Below the pieces are notes generated by a model, which worked only from the letters and a program-made list of their open reading frames with translations, made no database searches and had not been told where the DNA came from. Positions 56,534 to 64,000 of a DNA stretch of 64,000 bases are shown here, one piece after another. Each line of letters starts with the position of its first letter. Position 1 is the first letter of the stretch. This DNA comes from Chlorobaculum parvum NCIB 8327 (GTDB lineage: Bacteria; Bacteroidota; Chlorobiia; Chlorobiales; Chlorobiaceae), in contig NC_011027.1 of the NCBI RefSeq assembly GCF_000020505.1, forward strand, positions 294,001 to 358,000. Reading direction: 5' to 3'. The translations under genes were made by a program, and so were the position numbers.

Positions 56534-57664
56534 ATGAAGGTCGCCCTGTACGCCGGAACCTATGTCAAAGACAAGGACGGAGCTGTCCGCTCGATTTACC
56601 AGCTTGTGGCCTCGATGGTCAAAAGCGGGCATACGGTCGTTGTCTGGACGCCCGATTTTACGCCGGGCGAGGATGGGATGGTTCCGGTCAACAAGGTGCC
56701 TTCCGTGCCGATTCCGCTCTATCCTGACTACAAGCTCGGCTTTTTCAATGCCGTCGTCGAACGGCAGCTCGATGCCTTCGCGCCCGATATCATCCACATT
56801 TCGACGCCCGACATCGTGGGTCGCAAGTTCCTGCAGTACGCCCGGAACAGGGGCATTCCAGTCGGTTCGGCCTACCACACCGATTTTCCCTCCTACCTCT
56901 CCTACTATCGCCTCGGTTTTGCCGAACCGGCGGTCTGGAAGTTTCTCCGGAAATTCTATAACGCTTGCGACGTGACGCTCGCGCCCAACGAGATCGTGCG
57001 GCAGCGGTTGACGGGCAAGGGGATCGAGCGGGTGGAGCTGTGGTCGCGCGGCATCGACAAGGAGCTGTTTGACCCGTCGCGCCGCTCCGAAGCGATGCGT
57101 CGCCAATGGAATGCCGAGGGGCGCACGGTGATTGTCTACGCCGGGCGATTCGTGCTCTACAAGGACATCGAGGTGGTGATGAGCCTCTACCAGCGCTTCG
57201 CTGATGAGGAGCTGGGCGACAAGGTGCGATTCGTGATGATTGGCTCCGGCCCGGAGGAGGAGCAGATGCGCGCGCGGATGCCTGAGGCGGTCTTTACCGG
57301 CTACCTGACCGGCACGGCGCTGCCCGAAGCTTACGCAAGCGGCGACGTGTTCCTGTTCCCATCGACCACCGAAGCCTTCTGCAACGTGGTGCTCGAAGCG
57401 CTTGCTTCAGGTCTGCCTGCCGTGGTCTCGGACATCGGCGGCTGCATGGAGCTGGTCAAACGCTCCGACGGCGGGATCGTCGCCAAAGCGGGTGACATCG
57501 ACGAATTCTTTGCCGCCTGCCGCAAGCTGATCGACGATCGCGACACCTACGAAGCGATGAAAGCGCGCGGCATCGCCTTCGCCGAAGATAAATCCTGGGC
57601 CGCGGTCAACGGCGCGCTGATCGACCGCTATCGCGGGATGATCGCGGCAAAGGCTTTGGGGTGA
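56534..57664 (+). CDS. GT4-family glycosyltransferase
   Basis: 376 residues from ATG 56534 (MKVALYAGTYVKDKDGAVRS). GSAYHTDFPSYLSYYRLG, VELWSRGIDKELFDP, VIVYAGRFVLYKDIEVVMS and FLFPSTTEAFCNVVLEALAS place it near the SqdX/PimB-type lipid glycosyltransferases. Sulfolipid or other glycolipid synthesis is possible. Confidence 0.87.
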   Translation: MKVALYAGTYVKDKDGAVRSIYQLVASMVKSGHTVVVWTPDFTPGEDGMVPVNKVPSVPIPLYPDYKLGFFNAVVERQLDAFAPDIIHISTPDIVGRKFLQYARNRGIPVGSAYHTDFPSYLSYYRLGFAEPAVWKFLRKFYNACDVTLAPNEIVRQRLTGKGIERVELWSRGIDKELFDPSRRSEAMRRQWNAEGRTVIVYAGRFVLYKDIEVVMSLYQRFADEELGDKVRFVMIGSGPEEEQMRARMPEAVFTGYLTGTALPEAYASGDVFLFPSTTEAFCNVVLEALASGLPAVVSDIGGCMELVKRSDGGIVAKAGDIDEFFAACRKLIDDRDTYEAMKARGIAFAEDKSWAAVNGALIDRYRGMIAAKALG

Positions 57665-57752
57665 ATTTTCAGGAGGGAAAATCTACATCCAGTTTTCTTC
57701 CGCAAGGGCAGCCCCTACAACACAAAGCGTTTCTCGATCCGTTCGATCTGTT

Positions 57753-58823
57753 CTATCCTTCCGATCCGCTCGAAATTTCATTTTTCCCCCGATACGTTTC
57801 CATCACGTAGCCCAGGCAGTCGTCCATGATGATTTTTGTGTCGAGCGTGAACATCGACGGGATGACCGGCACCCTGGTCAGAATGCGTCCATCCGTGAAC
57901 GAGAGGTAGCGTTCGGTGACGTCGCGGTTCCGGTTGTCGATGACCCGGAGCGCTGTCGCCTCTCCGTTGAATTTGCCAAGCTCCGTTCCTGCAGGCACCG
58001 GCTCGAAATTGAGCAACTCCAGATCTTTCCGGAAACAGATATCCAGCCCATCCGTGCACTCGCCAAATCCGACGTCAAGACCTTCGGGCACGATGATGCG
58101 CGCCGTGGTGTGATAAATCTCGTTCAGGTGGTTCGGGGGGGGCGTGAAGAGCGTCTCTTCCGGCAGTTCGAGGCAGTGGCGCAGGTAGTTCTCGACGTGG
58201 TTCGTACCGGCCTCGTCACCCGAAACCCCGCATTCGAGCGTGACGGTCGGGCAGATTTGCGAAAAGGCGAGTGAGAGCACCTCGTGCGGTTCGGTGAAGT
58301 AGACGATGATTTTGCTGAACCGTCGTGCCAGGCTCAGCGAGGCGCAATCGAGCCGGTTGACGCAGCCGTAGTGCGGGTTTTTACCGGTGTTGTTGTGCAG
58401 GTCGATGCCCGCCAGCGGTTCGGCTTTCCGAACCTCCTCCATCACTTTTTCTGCCAGCCGGTGTTCGGGGTGGTGATTCCCCTGCCAGATGCGGTTGTAG
58501 TCCGCCTGTCCGTCGAGCTTCCGCAACCCTTTTTCCGCCGCGGCCACGTTGCCGACGAAGAGCAGCACGGGTCGGGGGAGTGGCTTCTCCGGTGCTCCGT
58601 ATGCCGAGATGATGCGCTGCATGGCATAGAATCCGGTGGTTTCGTTGCCGTGCAGGAGCACCGAGACGAAGAGCGGGGGCCCCTCCTCGCCCGCAATCCG
58701 GATGAGCGACGGACCGGGCAGAACCGAGCCGAGCCGCTCAAGCGGCACATCGGCAAAGCCATCGGGCAGTCGGTCGAAAAGGTGGAGTTCGGGAGGGGCG
58801 TAGTGCTCGTTCACAATTTCCAT
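57753..58823 (-). CDS. Succinylglutamate desuccinylase/aspartoacylase-family (M14) hydrolase
   Basis: 356 residues. Zinc ligands are in SVLLHGNETTGFYAMQ (HGNE) and AGIDLHNNTGKNPHYG (His); the candidate Glu is in TVTLECGVSGDEAGTNH. The start overlaps the end of the upstream glutamate-cysteine ligase-like gene by 13 bases, so the two act together. The substrate is likely an N-acyl or gamma-glutamyl-type amide. Confidence 0.85.
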   Translation of the reverse strand: MEIVNEHYAPPELHLFDRLPDGFADVPLERLGSVLPGPSLIRIAGEEGPPLFVSVLLHGNETTGFYAMQRIISAYGAPEKPLPRPVLLFVGNVAAAEKGLRKLDGQADYNRIWQGNHHPEHRLAEKVMEEVRKAEPLAGIDLHNNTGKNPHYGCVNRLDCASLSLARRFSKIIVYFTEPHEVLSLAFSQICPTVTLECGVSGDEAGTNHVENYLRHCLELPEETLFTPPPNHLNEIYHTTARIIVPEGLDVGFGECTDGLDICFRKDLELLNFEPVPAGTELGKFNGEATALRVIDNRNRDVTERYLSFTDGRILTRVPVIPSMFTLDTKIIMDDCLGYVMETYRGKNEISSGSEG

Positions 58824-60244
58824 TGGTGGACGGGAATGTTTTGGCTCTGGTTTTCGAGGCAGACCTGGGTCATCGCCCTGAAATCGGGGCCATAGTTTGC
58901 GATGAAGGCTTTTTGCCAGGCCGCGCCGTTCCGGCCGCTCGCCACCCGCTTGGCAAGAATATCGATCAGGTAATGGCGCAGCTCGCTGCTGTCGAGGCCC
59001 ATTGCCGCCAGCGACAGAACCGCTCCGGGAATCAGGTGCTGAAGCAGCACATCCCTGACGGGCAGGCGCTTGCCGTTCGTCCAGGTGATTTCGGCGTCGA
59101 GTCCGAAGCGGGCTGCTGCATAAAAATTCGCGCGAGCCTGTTCGAAGCTGATCGCCGCCTGCGGAACTTCGGGTTGCAGGTTGAGCATCGACCCGTAGAA
59201 AAAGAGGATGTTGGCCACCATGTCGGGAATCGACGGCCCGGCCGGAGGTACGCGGTGCTCGATGCGCAGGTGCGGTTTGCCGTCTGGCCCGAACCCGATC
59301 AGCGGACGGTTCCAGCGCCAGATGGTGCCGTTGTGCAGCCGCAAGTGCTCCAGCATCTGCGGGTCTGCGTCAAAGTTGACCGGCAGCAGTGCCGGGTAGC
59401 CGTCGAGGTTTTCGAGAAAGACCTCCAGCAGCGAGTTGCGCACGTAGTCGTGGCCGAAAGTGACGCGCGAAACCGGACGTCCCTCCCTGTCCACGAACGA
59501 CGGAGTATTGACCGCCTGCTCGAACAGTGGAATGCGGGTTTCATGCCACAGCTCCTTGCCGAAAAGGAACGGGGAGTTGGCCGTCAGGGCGGCCATCGGC
59601 GCAGAGAGCACGTGGGCCACGTTGTAAAAGGCCGCCGCCTTGCTGAGCGGCACCTGGAAGTGGATCTGCAACGACGTTGTGGCAGCTTCGGCCATGACGT
59701 CGTGATGCAACACGTCGAGCTTGTCGTTTGCCCCTTCAATGTGAATCTTGAGCGGATGGCGAGACCGGGATTTCAGAATCTCGCGGTTCAGCGCGTGGAA
59801 CCGTTGCAGCTGCGAGATGTTCTCCAAGGTCAGCATCCGGTCCTGCAAGGTGGGCAGAATGCCGGTCATGAGGGTCTGGCAGCCCATGTCGCGGGCATGG
59901 GTCGAACAGGTGTCCCAAAGCGTCCGGAGCTGTTGGCAGAGGAACGATGCGAGGTTGCGATTCAGGGGATGCGGCGCGACGTTGATCTCGAAATTGTACT
60001 TCGACAGCTCGGCCACCACCAGCGGGTTGTTGACCCGTTGGAGGAACTCCTCGTTTTTCGGCACCGGCGCGAATGCTTCATCAATAAGCCACGCTTCAAC
60101 CTCAAGGCCGCACAGGACACCTTCGGTTTCGAACCCGGAGGAGGTGAACCAGTCCATCAACAGTTTGGTTTCCTTTCTCAGGTTCTGGCGAAACTGCTGA
60201 AAATCAGCCTCGCTGAACTCGGTTTTTTCTATCTCTCTGCCCAT
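58811..60244 (-). CDS. Glutamate-cysteine ligase-like (GCS2-family) protein
   Basis: 477 residues. GLEVEAWLIDEAF begins the ATP-grasp-like glutamine-synthetase-fold core. YNFEINVAPHPL, SLQIHFQVPLSKAAAFYNVA and PHLRIEHRVPPAGPSIPDMV (metal ligands Glu/His) are typical of GCS2. The product need not be gamma-glutamylcysteine: many such proteins make other amides. Paired with the M14 hydrolase. Confidence 0.85.
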   Translation of the reverse strand: MGREIEKTEFSEADFQQFRQNLRKETKLLMDWFTSSGFETEGVLCGLEVEAWLIDEAFAPVPKNEEFLQRVNNPLVVAELSKYNFEINVAPHPLNRNLASFLCQQLRTLWDTCSTHARDMGCQTLMTGILPTLQDRMLTLENISQLQRFHALNREILKSRSRHPLKIHIEGANDKLDVLHHDVMAEAATTSLQIHFQVPLSKAAAFYNVAHVLSAPMAALTANSPFLFGKELWHETRIPLFEQAVNTPSFVDREGRPVSRVTFGHDYVRNSLLEVFLENLDGYPALLPVNFDADPQMLEHLRLHNGTIWRWNRPLIGFGPDGKPHLRIEHRVPPAGPSIPDMVANILFFYGSMLNLQPEVPQAAISFEQARANFYAAARFGLDAEITWTNGKRLPVRDVLLQHLIPGAVLSLAAMGLDSSELRHYLIDILAKRVASGRNGAAWQKAFIANYGPDFRAMTQVCLENQSQNIPVHQWKL

Positions 60245-60501
60245 CGATCAATCGTTGCTAACGTACAGTGACATCCTTAACACAGTTTACACAATCTGGG
60301 TAATCGGCCTGTCAGTTGCAAATATTTTAGGGTACTGTCTTCTCAAACTTGCTCATTGGAAGAAATAACTACATTGACAGAAGGTCAGAAAATCAGTACA
60401 CCTGTTCCGGCGATTGTCACGAAATCGTTTCAGAGCGTTTATCGAACGTCGGAACCAATAACGCAACACAGGCGTAAACACTGCCAAAAAGGAGATTTCA
60501 T

Positions 60502-61419
60502 ATGAAGATAGGATTTATCGGTCTCGGGAAAATGGGATTCAACATGGTCGAGCACTTGCTGGAGCTGGGCCACGAGGTGACGGCGTTCGATCTTTCTGCG
60601 GAAGCGGTCGCGGCGATTGCTGAAAAAGGGGCGACGGCGGCAAGTTCATTGCAGCACGTTGTCGGTGATTTGCCGAAACCTCGCGTGGTCTGGATGATGG
60701 TTCCGGCGGGCAAGGCGGTCGATGCGGTGCTCGACGGGTTGCTGCCGTTCCTCGACAAGGGCGACATCGTCATCGACGGCGGGAACTCTCGGTATACCGA
60801 TTCGGTCGCCCGTGCGGAAAAGCTCCGTCAGCAAGGCGTCCGGATGCTCGACATCGGTACCAGCGGCGGGCTGGACGGCGCTCGCCACGGTGCGTGCATG
60901 ATGGCCGGCGGCGAGCGTGAGGCGTACGACGTCGTCGAGCCGATGCTGCGCGACCTTTGCGTCGAGAACGGCTACGGCTACATGGGCGCGTCGGGCGCGG
61001 GCCACTTCGTCAAAATGGTGCATAACGGCATCGAATACGGCATGATGCAGGCGATCGGTGAGGGGTTCGATCTGCTTCGCGCCAGCGGCTTCGACCTTGA
61101 CAACCAGAACGTTGCGCGGGTCTGGTCGAACGGCTCGGTGATTCGCGGCTGGCTCATGGACTTGGCGGGCAAGGCATTCGCGCAGGACAACGATCTCGGC
61201 TGGCTCGGCAGCAAGGTTGCCGATTCGGGCGAAGGGCGCTGGACGGTCGAGGCGGCTATCGATCTCGGCGTGGCGGTGCCGATCATCTCCGGCTCTTTGT
61301 TCCGGCGCTTCCGGTCGCAGAGCGAGGAGAATTTTTCGGACAAGGTGGTCGCCGCGTTGCGCCACGAGTTCGGCGGGCACGCCTATGAGAAACCCGGCGA
61401 TGGGGAGGGGAAGGCATGA
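60502..61419 (+). CDS. gnd: 6-Phosphogluconate dehydrogenase, decarboxylating (short, GndA/YqeC type)
   Basis: 305 residues, the short bacterial form. [20 protein letters not shown] (NAD(P) site), [32 protein letters not shown] and [20 protein letters not shown] with the catalytic Lys. It makes ribulose 5-phosphate, CO2 and NAD(P)H. The stop overlaps zwf by 4 bases (ATGA). An SD (AAGGAG) lies just before ATG 60502. Confidence 0.95.
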   Translation: MKIGFIGLGKMGFNMVEHLLELGHEVTAFDLSAEAVAAIAEKGATAASSLQHVVGDLPKPRVVWMMVPAGKAVDAVLDGLLPFLDKGDIVIDGGNSRYTDSVARAEKLRQQGVRMLDIGTSGGLDGARHGACMMAGGEREAYDVVEPMLRDLCVENGYGYMGASGAGHFVKMVHNGIEYGMMQAIGEGFDLLRASGFDLDNQNVARVWSNGSVIRGWLMDLAGKAFAQDNDLGWLGSKVADSGEGRWTVEAAIDLGVAVPIISGSLFRRFRSQSEENFSDKVVAALRHEFGGHAYEKPGDGEGKA

Positions 61420-62837
61420 ACGGCAAACCGGGCAACTTGACGATCGTCATCTTCGGCGCGGACGGCGATCTTGCGTCGCGCAAGCTCTTTCCCTCGATCT
61501 TCCAGCTCGACCGCTGGGGCCACATGCCGGAGCATTTCCGGGTGATCGGCGTCGGGCGGCGCGACCTGACCCACGGAGTGTTCCGCGATTTCGTGCGCGA
61601 CCGCCTGCTCGAACACTCGCCCGAAGCTGCCGGGGACGATGAGCAGCTGAAAGCGTTCTGCGACCTTTTTTTCTACGTGAACGTCGATCTGCGCAAACCG
61701 GAAGCGTATCAGGAGTTGCGCGAAAAAATCATGGAGGACGAGACCTCGAGCAACCTGCTCTTTTACCTCTCGATTCCCCCGAGCCTCGCCCCGCCGGTGG
61801 TGCGCAACCTTGCGGAAGCCGGACTCGGCGGACGCGAGCCGAACGTGCCCGGCTGGCGCAAGCTCGTTGCCGAAAAGCCCTACGGCCACGACCTCGAAAG
61901 CGCCCACGAACTGAACCGAGTCATCGACGAGGCGTTCGACGAAAGCCAGGTCTATCGCATCGACCACTACCTCGGCAAGGAGCCGGTGCAGAACATCATG
62001 GTGTTCCGTTTCTCCAACGGTATCTTCGAGCCGCTCTGGAACCGGCAGTACATCGCGCAGGTGCAGATCACCATCGCCGAGGATTTCGGCATCCGGGATC
62101 GCGGCGGCTACTACGAGGAGGCGGGATTGCTGCGCGACATCATCCAGAACCACGGCTTGCAGCTTCTGGCGGCTATCGCGATGGAGCCGCCGGTCGATCT
62201 CAGCGCTGATGGCATCCGCGACGAAAAGTCCAAAATCCTGCGTTCGATTCGCCATTTTTCTCCCGATACGATTAGCGATACGGCGGTGGTGGGTCAGTAC
62301 GAAGGGTATCACAGCGAAAAGGGCGTTGCGCCCGATTCACGGGTCGAGACCTTTGCCGCTGTCAAATTCCACATCGACAACTGGCGCTGGTCGGGCGTGC
62401 CGTTCTACATGAAGGCCGGGAAGAATCTCGCCAAGCACGTGACCGAAATCATCATTACCTTCAAATGCCCGCCGCAGAACTACTACGGTGCCTCCGCAGC
62501 AGCGTGCAGCACGCCGAACCAGGTGGTGCTCGGCATCCAGCCCGACGAAACCGTCGCCATTCGCTTCGGCACCAAGCGCCCCGGCGAGCAGATGGTCACC
62601 GACCCGGTTTTCATGAAATTCGATTACCGCGAAACCTTCCCCGGCGAGCAGTTGACCCCGTATCACCGATTGTTGCTCGACGCTATCGAAGGCAACCAGA
62701 TGAACTTCATCCGCAAAGACAGCGTCGAAACCTCCTGGCAAATCATCGACAGCCTGCGCGACTCGCTCGACGGCATCACGCCCGAGCGCTATCCACCCCA
62801 CTCCTGGGGGCCTGATGCGTCGCATTTGTATGGGTGA
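61416..62837 (+). CDS. zwf: Glucose-6-phosphate 1-dehydrogenase
   Basis: 473 residues. [20 protein letters not shown] (cofactor), [15 protein letters not shown] and the active-site [19 protein letters not shown]. First oxidative pentose phosphate step. It is translationally coupled to gnd; pgl, for the middle step, is 0.9 kb further on in the opposite direction. Confidence 0.96.
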   Translation: MNGKPGNLTIVIFGADGDLASRKLFPSIFQLDRWGHMPEHFRVIGVGRRDLTHGVFRDFVRDRLLEHSPEAAGDDEQLKAFCDLFFYVNVDLRKPEAYQELREKIMEDETSSNLLFYLSIPPSLAPPVVRNLAEAGLGGREPNVPGWRKLVAEKPYGHDLESAHELNRVIDEAFDESQVYRIDHYLGKEPVQNIMVFRFSNGIFEPLWNRQYIAQVQITIAEDFGIRDRGGYYEEAGLLRDIIQNHGLQLLAAIAMEPPVDLSADGIRDEKSKILRSIRHFSPDTISDTAVVGQYEGYHSEKGVAPDSRVETFAAVKFHIDNWRWSGVPFYMKAGKNLAKHVTEIIITFKCPPQNYYGASAAACSTPNQVVLGIQPDETVAIRFGTKRPGEQMVTDPVFMKFDYRETFPGEQLTPYHRLLLDAIEGNQMNFIRKDSVETSWQIIDSLRDSLDGITPERYPPHSWGPDASHLYG

Positions 62838-62879
62838 GATGAATTTTGAGGAGGGTTGAAAATTCTGTCATGGACACTC

Positions 62880-63115
62880 AATCTTACATTGCCATGTTCA
62901 ATTGTCCCGGTTTCTTTCACTCAGGAGGGTTTCAACCCGACGGACATTCGACTCTTACATTGCCGTTCAGTTGCCCCGGCTTCTTATACTCAGGAGAGTT
63001 TTAACCCGACGGATATTCGACTCTTACATTGCCAGTTTAATTGCCCCGGCTTTTAAGCCGGGGACTACATGACAAAAAAAATACTGGGCTTCAGCCCAAT
63101 TTTTTCCTGCCTCGC
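62880..63115. repeat. Tandem ~70-bp repeats ending in REP hairpins
   Basis: Units beginning TCTTACATTGCC occur at about 62883, 62954 and 63023; the first two are 71 and 69 bases and include TTTxAACCCGACGGAxATTCG. The third runs into hairpins CCCCGGCTTTTAAGCCGGGG and TGGGCTTCAGCCCA, which border the RAYT gene on its 3' side. Confidence 0.8.
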
Positions 63116-63120
63116 AAACA

Positions 63121-63552
63121 TCAGAGCCTGTCGGCAAATCCAAACTTCTCAATGAACTCCTGATACTCGTCGGCAAAGGTTTTCACTCTGTGATGTTCGA
63201 TCTGACCATCGATATAGGCACGAACCGTGTCGAGCTGTGATTCACTAACGGAAACGGCGAAATAGTCATCCTGCCAACCGAACCGGAAAGGCAGCATACC
63301 ACTTTTGTTCATCCAGCAAGACGATTCTCCCTTGAGAGTCTGAATGACTCTGGCAATATTCTGATTGGAACCAAGAGAGATCAGGAGATGGACATGGTCA
63401 TTGCCTCCGTTAATCCGATCGATAAAAATGCCCTGATTCCCGGCATAGTTCGCGATGTGGCTGAAGAGGTTTGTGCGAACGCTATGATCCATCATTGCCG
63501 AGCGGTTTTTTGTCGCCCAGACACAATGAATCCAGATTTTGATAAATGGCAT
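63121..63552 (-). CDS. REP-associated tyrosine transposase (RAYT, IS200/Y1-Tnp family)
   Basis: 143 residues from ATG 63552 (MPFIKIWIHCVWATKNR), the usual start of Y1 transposases; 63597 gives 15 extra residues. The HUH motif is NGGNDHVHLLISLG. The probable catalytic Tyr is in VRAYIDGQIEHHRV. It is a single-strand DNA transposase gene flanked on both sides by inverted REP hairpins. The frame is intact. Confidence 0.88.
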   Translation of the reverse strand: MPFIKIWIHCVWATKNRSAMMDHSVRTNLFSHIANYAGNQGIFIDRINGGNDHVHLLISLGSNQNIARVIQTLKGESSCWMNKSGMLPFRFGWQDDYFAVSVSESQLDTVRAYIDGQIEHHRVKTFADEYQEFIEKFGFADRL

Positions 63553-63602
63553 TCCGGGAAGAGATTGCAGGGGTTGAAGTCTTCCAATTATGTTCAAATA
63601 TA

Positions 63603-63720
63603 AGAAATTGGGCTGAAGCCCATATGGGGGGCTCTTCCCCGGACTGAAGTCCGGGGCAACATGAATGTCAGAGATTTGAATGTCCGGCGGGATGAATCCC
63701 GCCTGAATATGGGAACAGAA
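63603..63720. repeat. REP hairpins on the 5' side of the RAYT gene
   Basis: TTGGGCTGAAGCCCA, then CCCCGGACTGAAGTCCGGGG, and a further GGCGGGATGAATCCCGCC. The first two mirror the hairpins at 63038-63106, so the gene is bracketed by an inverted REP pair. Confidence 0.82.
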
Positions 63721-63738
63721 GTCTAAAAAGAACTAACA

Positions 63739-64000
63739 CTATAACATTTCTTGATTTTGCTTCTGAGACTCCTCCACAAACCACCACACATCCCCGCTTC
63801 TCGGCCTCACCATCCCCGACGGCAGTTCCGGCCTTTCTCCGTTGCTGATCGAGCGGGCGAAGTCTTTGCGCGATGGCGGGACGAGGAAGAGCACGTTCTT
63901 GGCTTCGTTGATGACTGGTAACGTCAGTGTCAGCCTTGTGCCGGGTGGTTTGCCGTTGGGGGCTTCTACGGCGATGACCCAGCGCTCTTTTTCATTGAGC
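63739..64000 (-). CDS. pgl: 6-Phosphogluconolactonase, partial (5' end outside the window)
   Basis: The minus strand from the window edge reads LNEKERWVIAVEAPNGKPPG then TRLTLTLPVINEAKNVLFLV and ends at TAG 63739. This matches the C-terminal part of Pgl (DevB type), including the typical R-x-T-T-x-P-x-N block. It completes the oxidative pentose phosphate set with zwf and gnd. Confidence 0.85.
   Translation of the reverse strand, partial: LNEKERWVIAVEAPNGKPPGTRLTLTLPVINEAKNVLFLVPPSRKDFARSISNGERPELPSGMVRPRSGDVWWFVEESQKQNQEML

Overview
The window looks like chromosome from a green sulfur bacterium, most likely Chlorobaculum. It is fairly GC-rich and carries a group 3b-type [NiFe] hydrogenase operon, anabolic genes, weak ribosome-binding sites with several TTG/GTG starts, and many small palindromic repeats. 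The assignment rests on recognising gene families and protein style; no database search was run. No rRNA, tRNA or CRISPR array was seen.

Layout: 1-15 kb is mostly housekeeping (folB partial, nadC, acpS, tig, an M16 peptidase, an epimerase, recA, dus, asd, alr, rpsU). It includes a cystathionine beta-synthase-like protein that has lost the PLP lysine (12071-13441) and a small zinc-ribbon gene interrupted by an in-frame stop just before rpsU (13709-14266). aroA follows. From about 16.3 to 21.2 kb lies a visibly AT-rich foreign island of six tightly packed same-strand genes: a 5-hmdU-DNA-kinase-type helical-domain protein, a thymidylate-synthase-like enzyme, two nucleotide-modification-associated proteins (Nmad1/DUF1599 and Nmad2 type), a ThsB-like TIR protein and a single-span membrane protein. 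This is the best candidate for an undescribed system. It has a base-modification enzyme set joined to a TIR effector, and related repeats lie at both ends.

21-36 kb returns to normal chromosome: an alpha/beta hydrolase, a YtxH protein, an HD phosphohydrolase, lptB, a gamma carbonic anhydrase homologue, an FAD oxidoreductase, MscS, an FKBP isomerase, an NSS transporter, an SPFH/Tim44-like/DUF4349 envelope cluster and an SDR. 36.3-40.8 kb is a decaying region. It holds remnants of a GT9-type glycosyltransferase and of SapC, then a large YadA-type trimeric autotransporter with eight 120-bp repeats, then a broken four-helix-bundle-suffix gene.

40.8-44.8 kb encodes the four-subunit soluble hydrogenase (order beta-gamma-delta-alpha). 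Its large subunit ends exactly at the metal-binding DPCxxCxxH motif. 44.9-62.8 kb holds a U32 peptidase, an rRNA/tRNA methyltransferase, an AhpD-like protein, a universal stress protein, a Lon-type protease, a TerC protein, an aldehyde dehydrogenase, a patatin, a YbaK deacylase, a GT4 glycosyltransferase, an aspartoacylase/glutamate-cysteine-ligase pair, and gnd-zwf. The window closes with a REP-flanked RAYT/IS200-like transposase gene and the 3' end of a 6-phosphogluconolactonase gene on the opposite strand, so all three oxidative pentose phosphate steps lie within about 3.5 kb.
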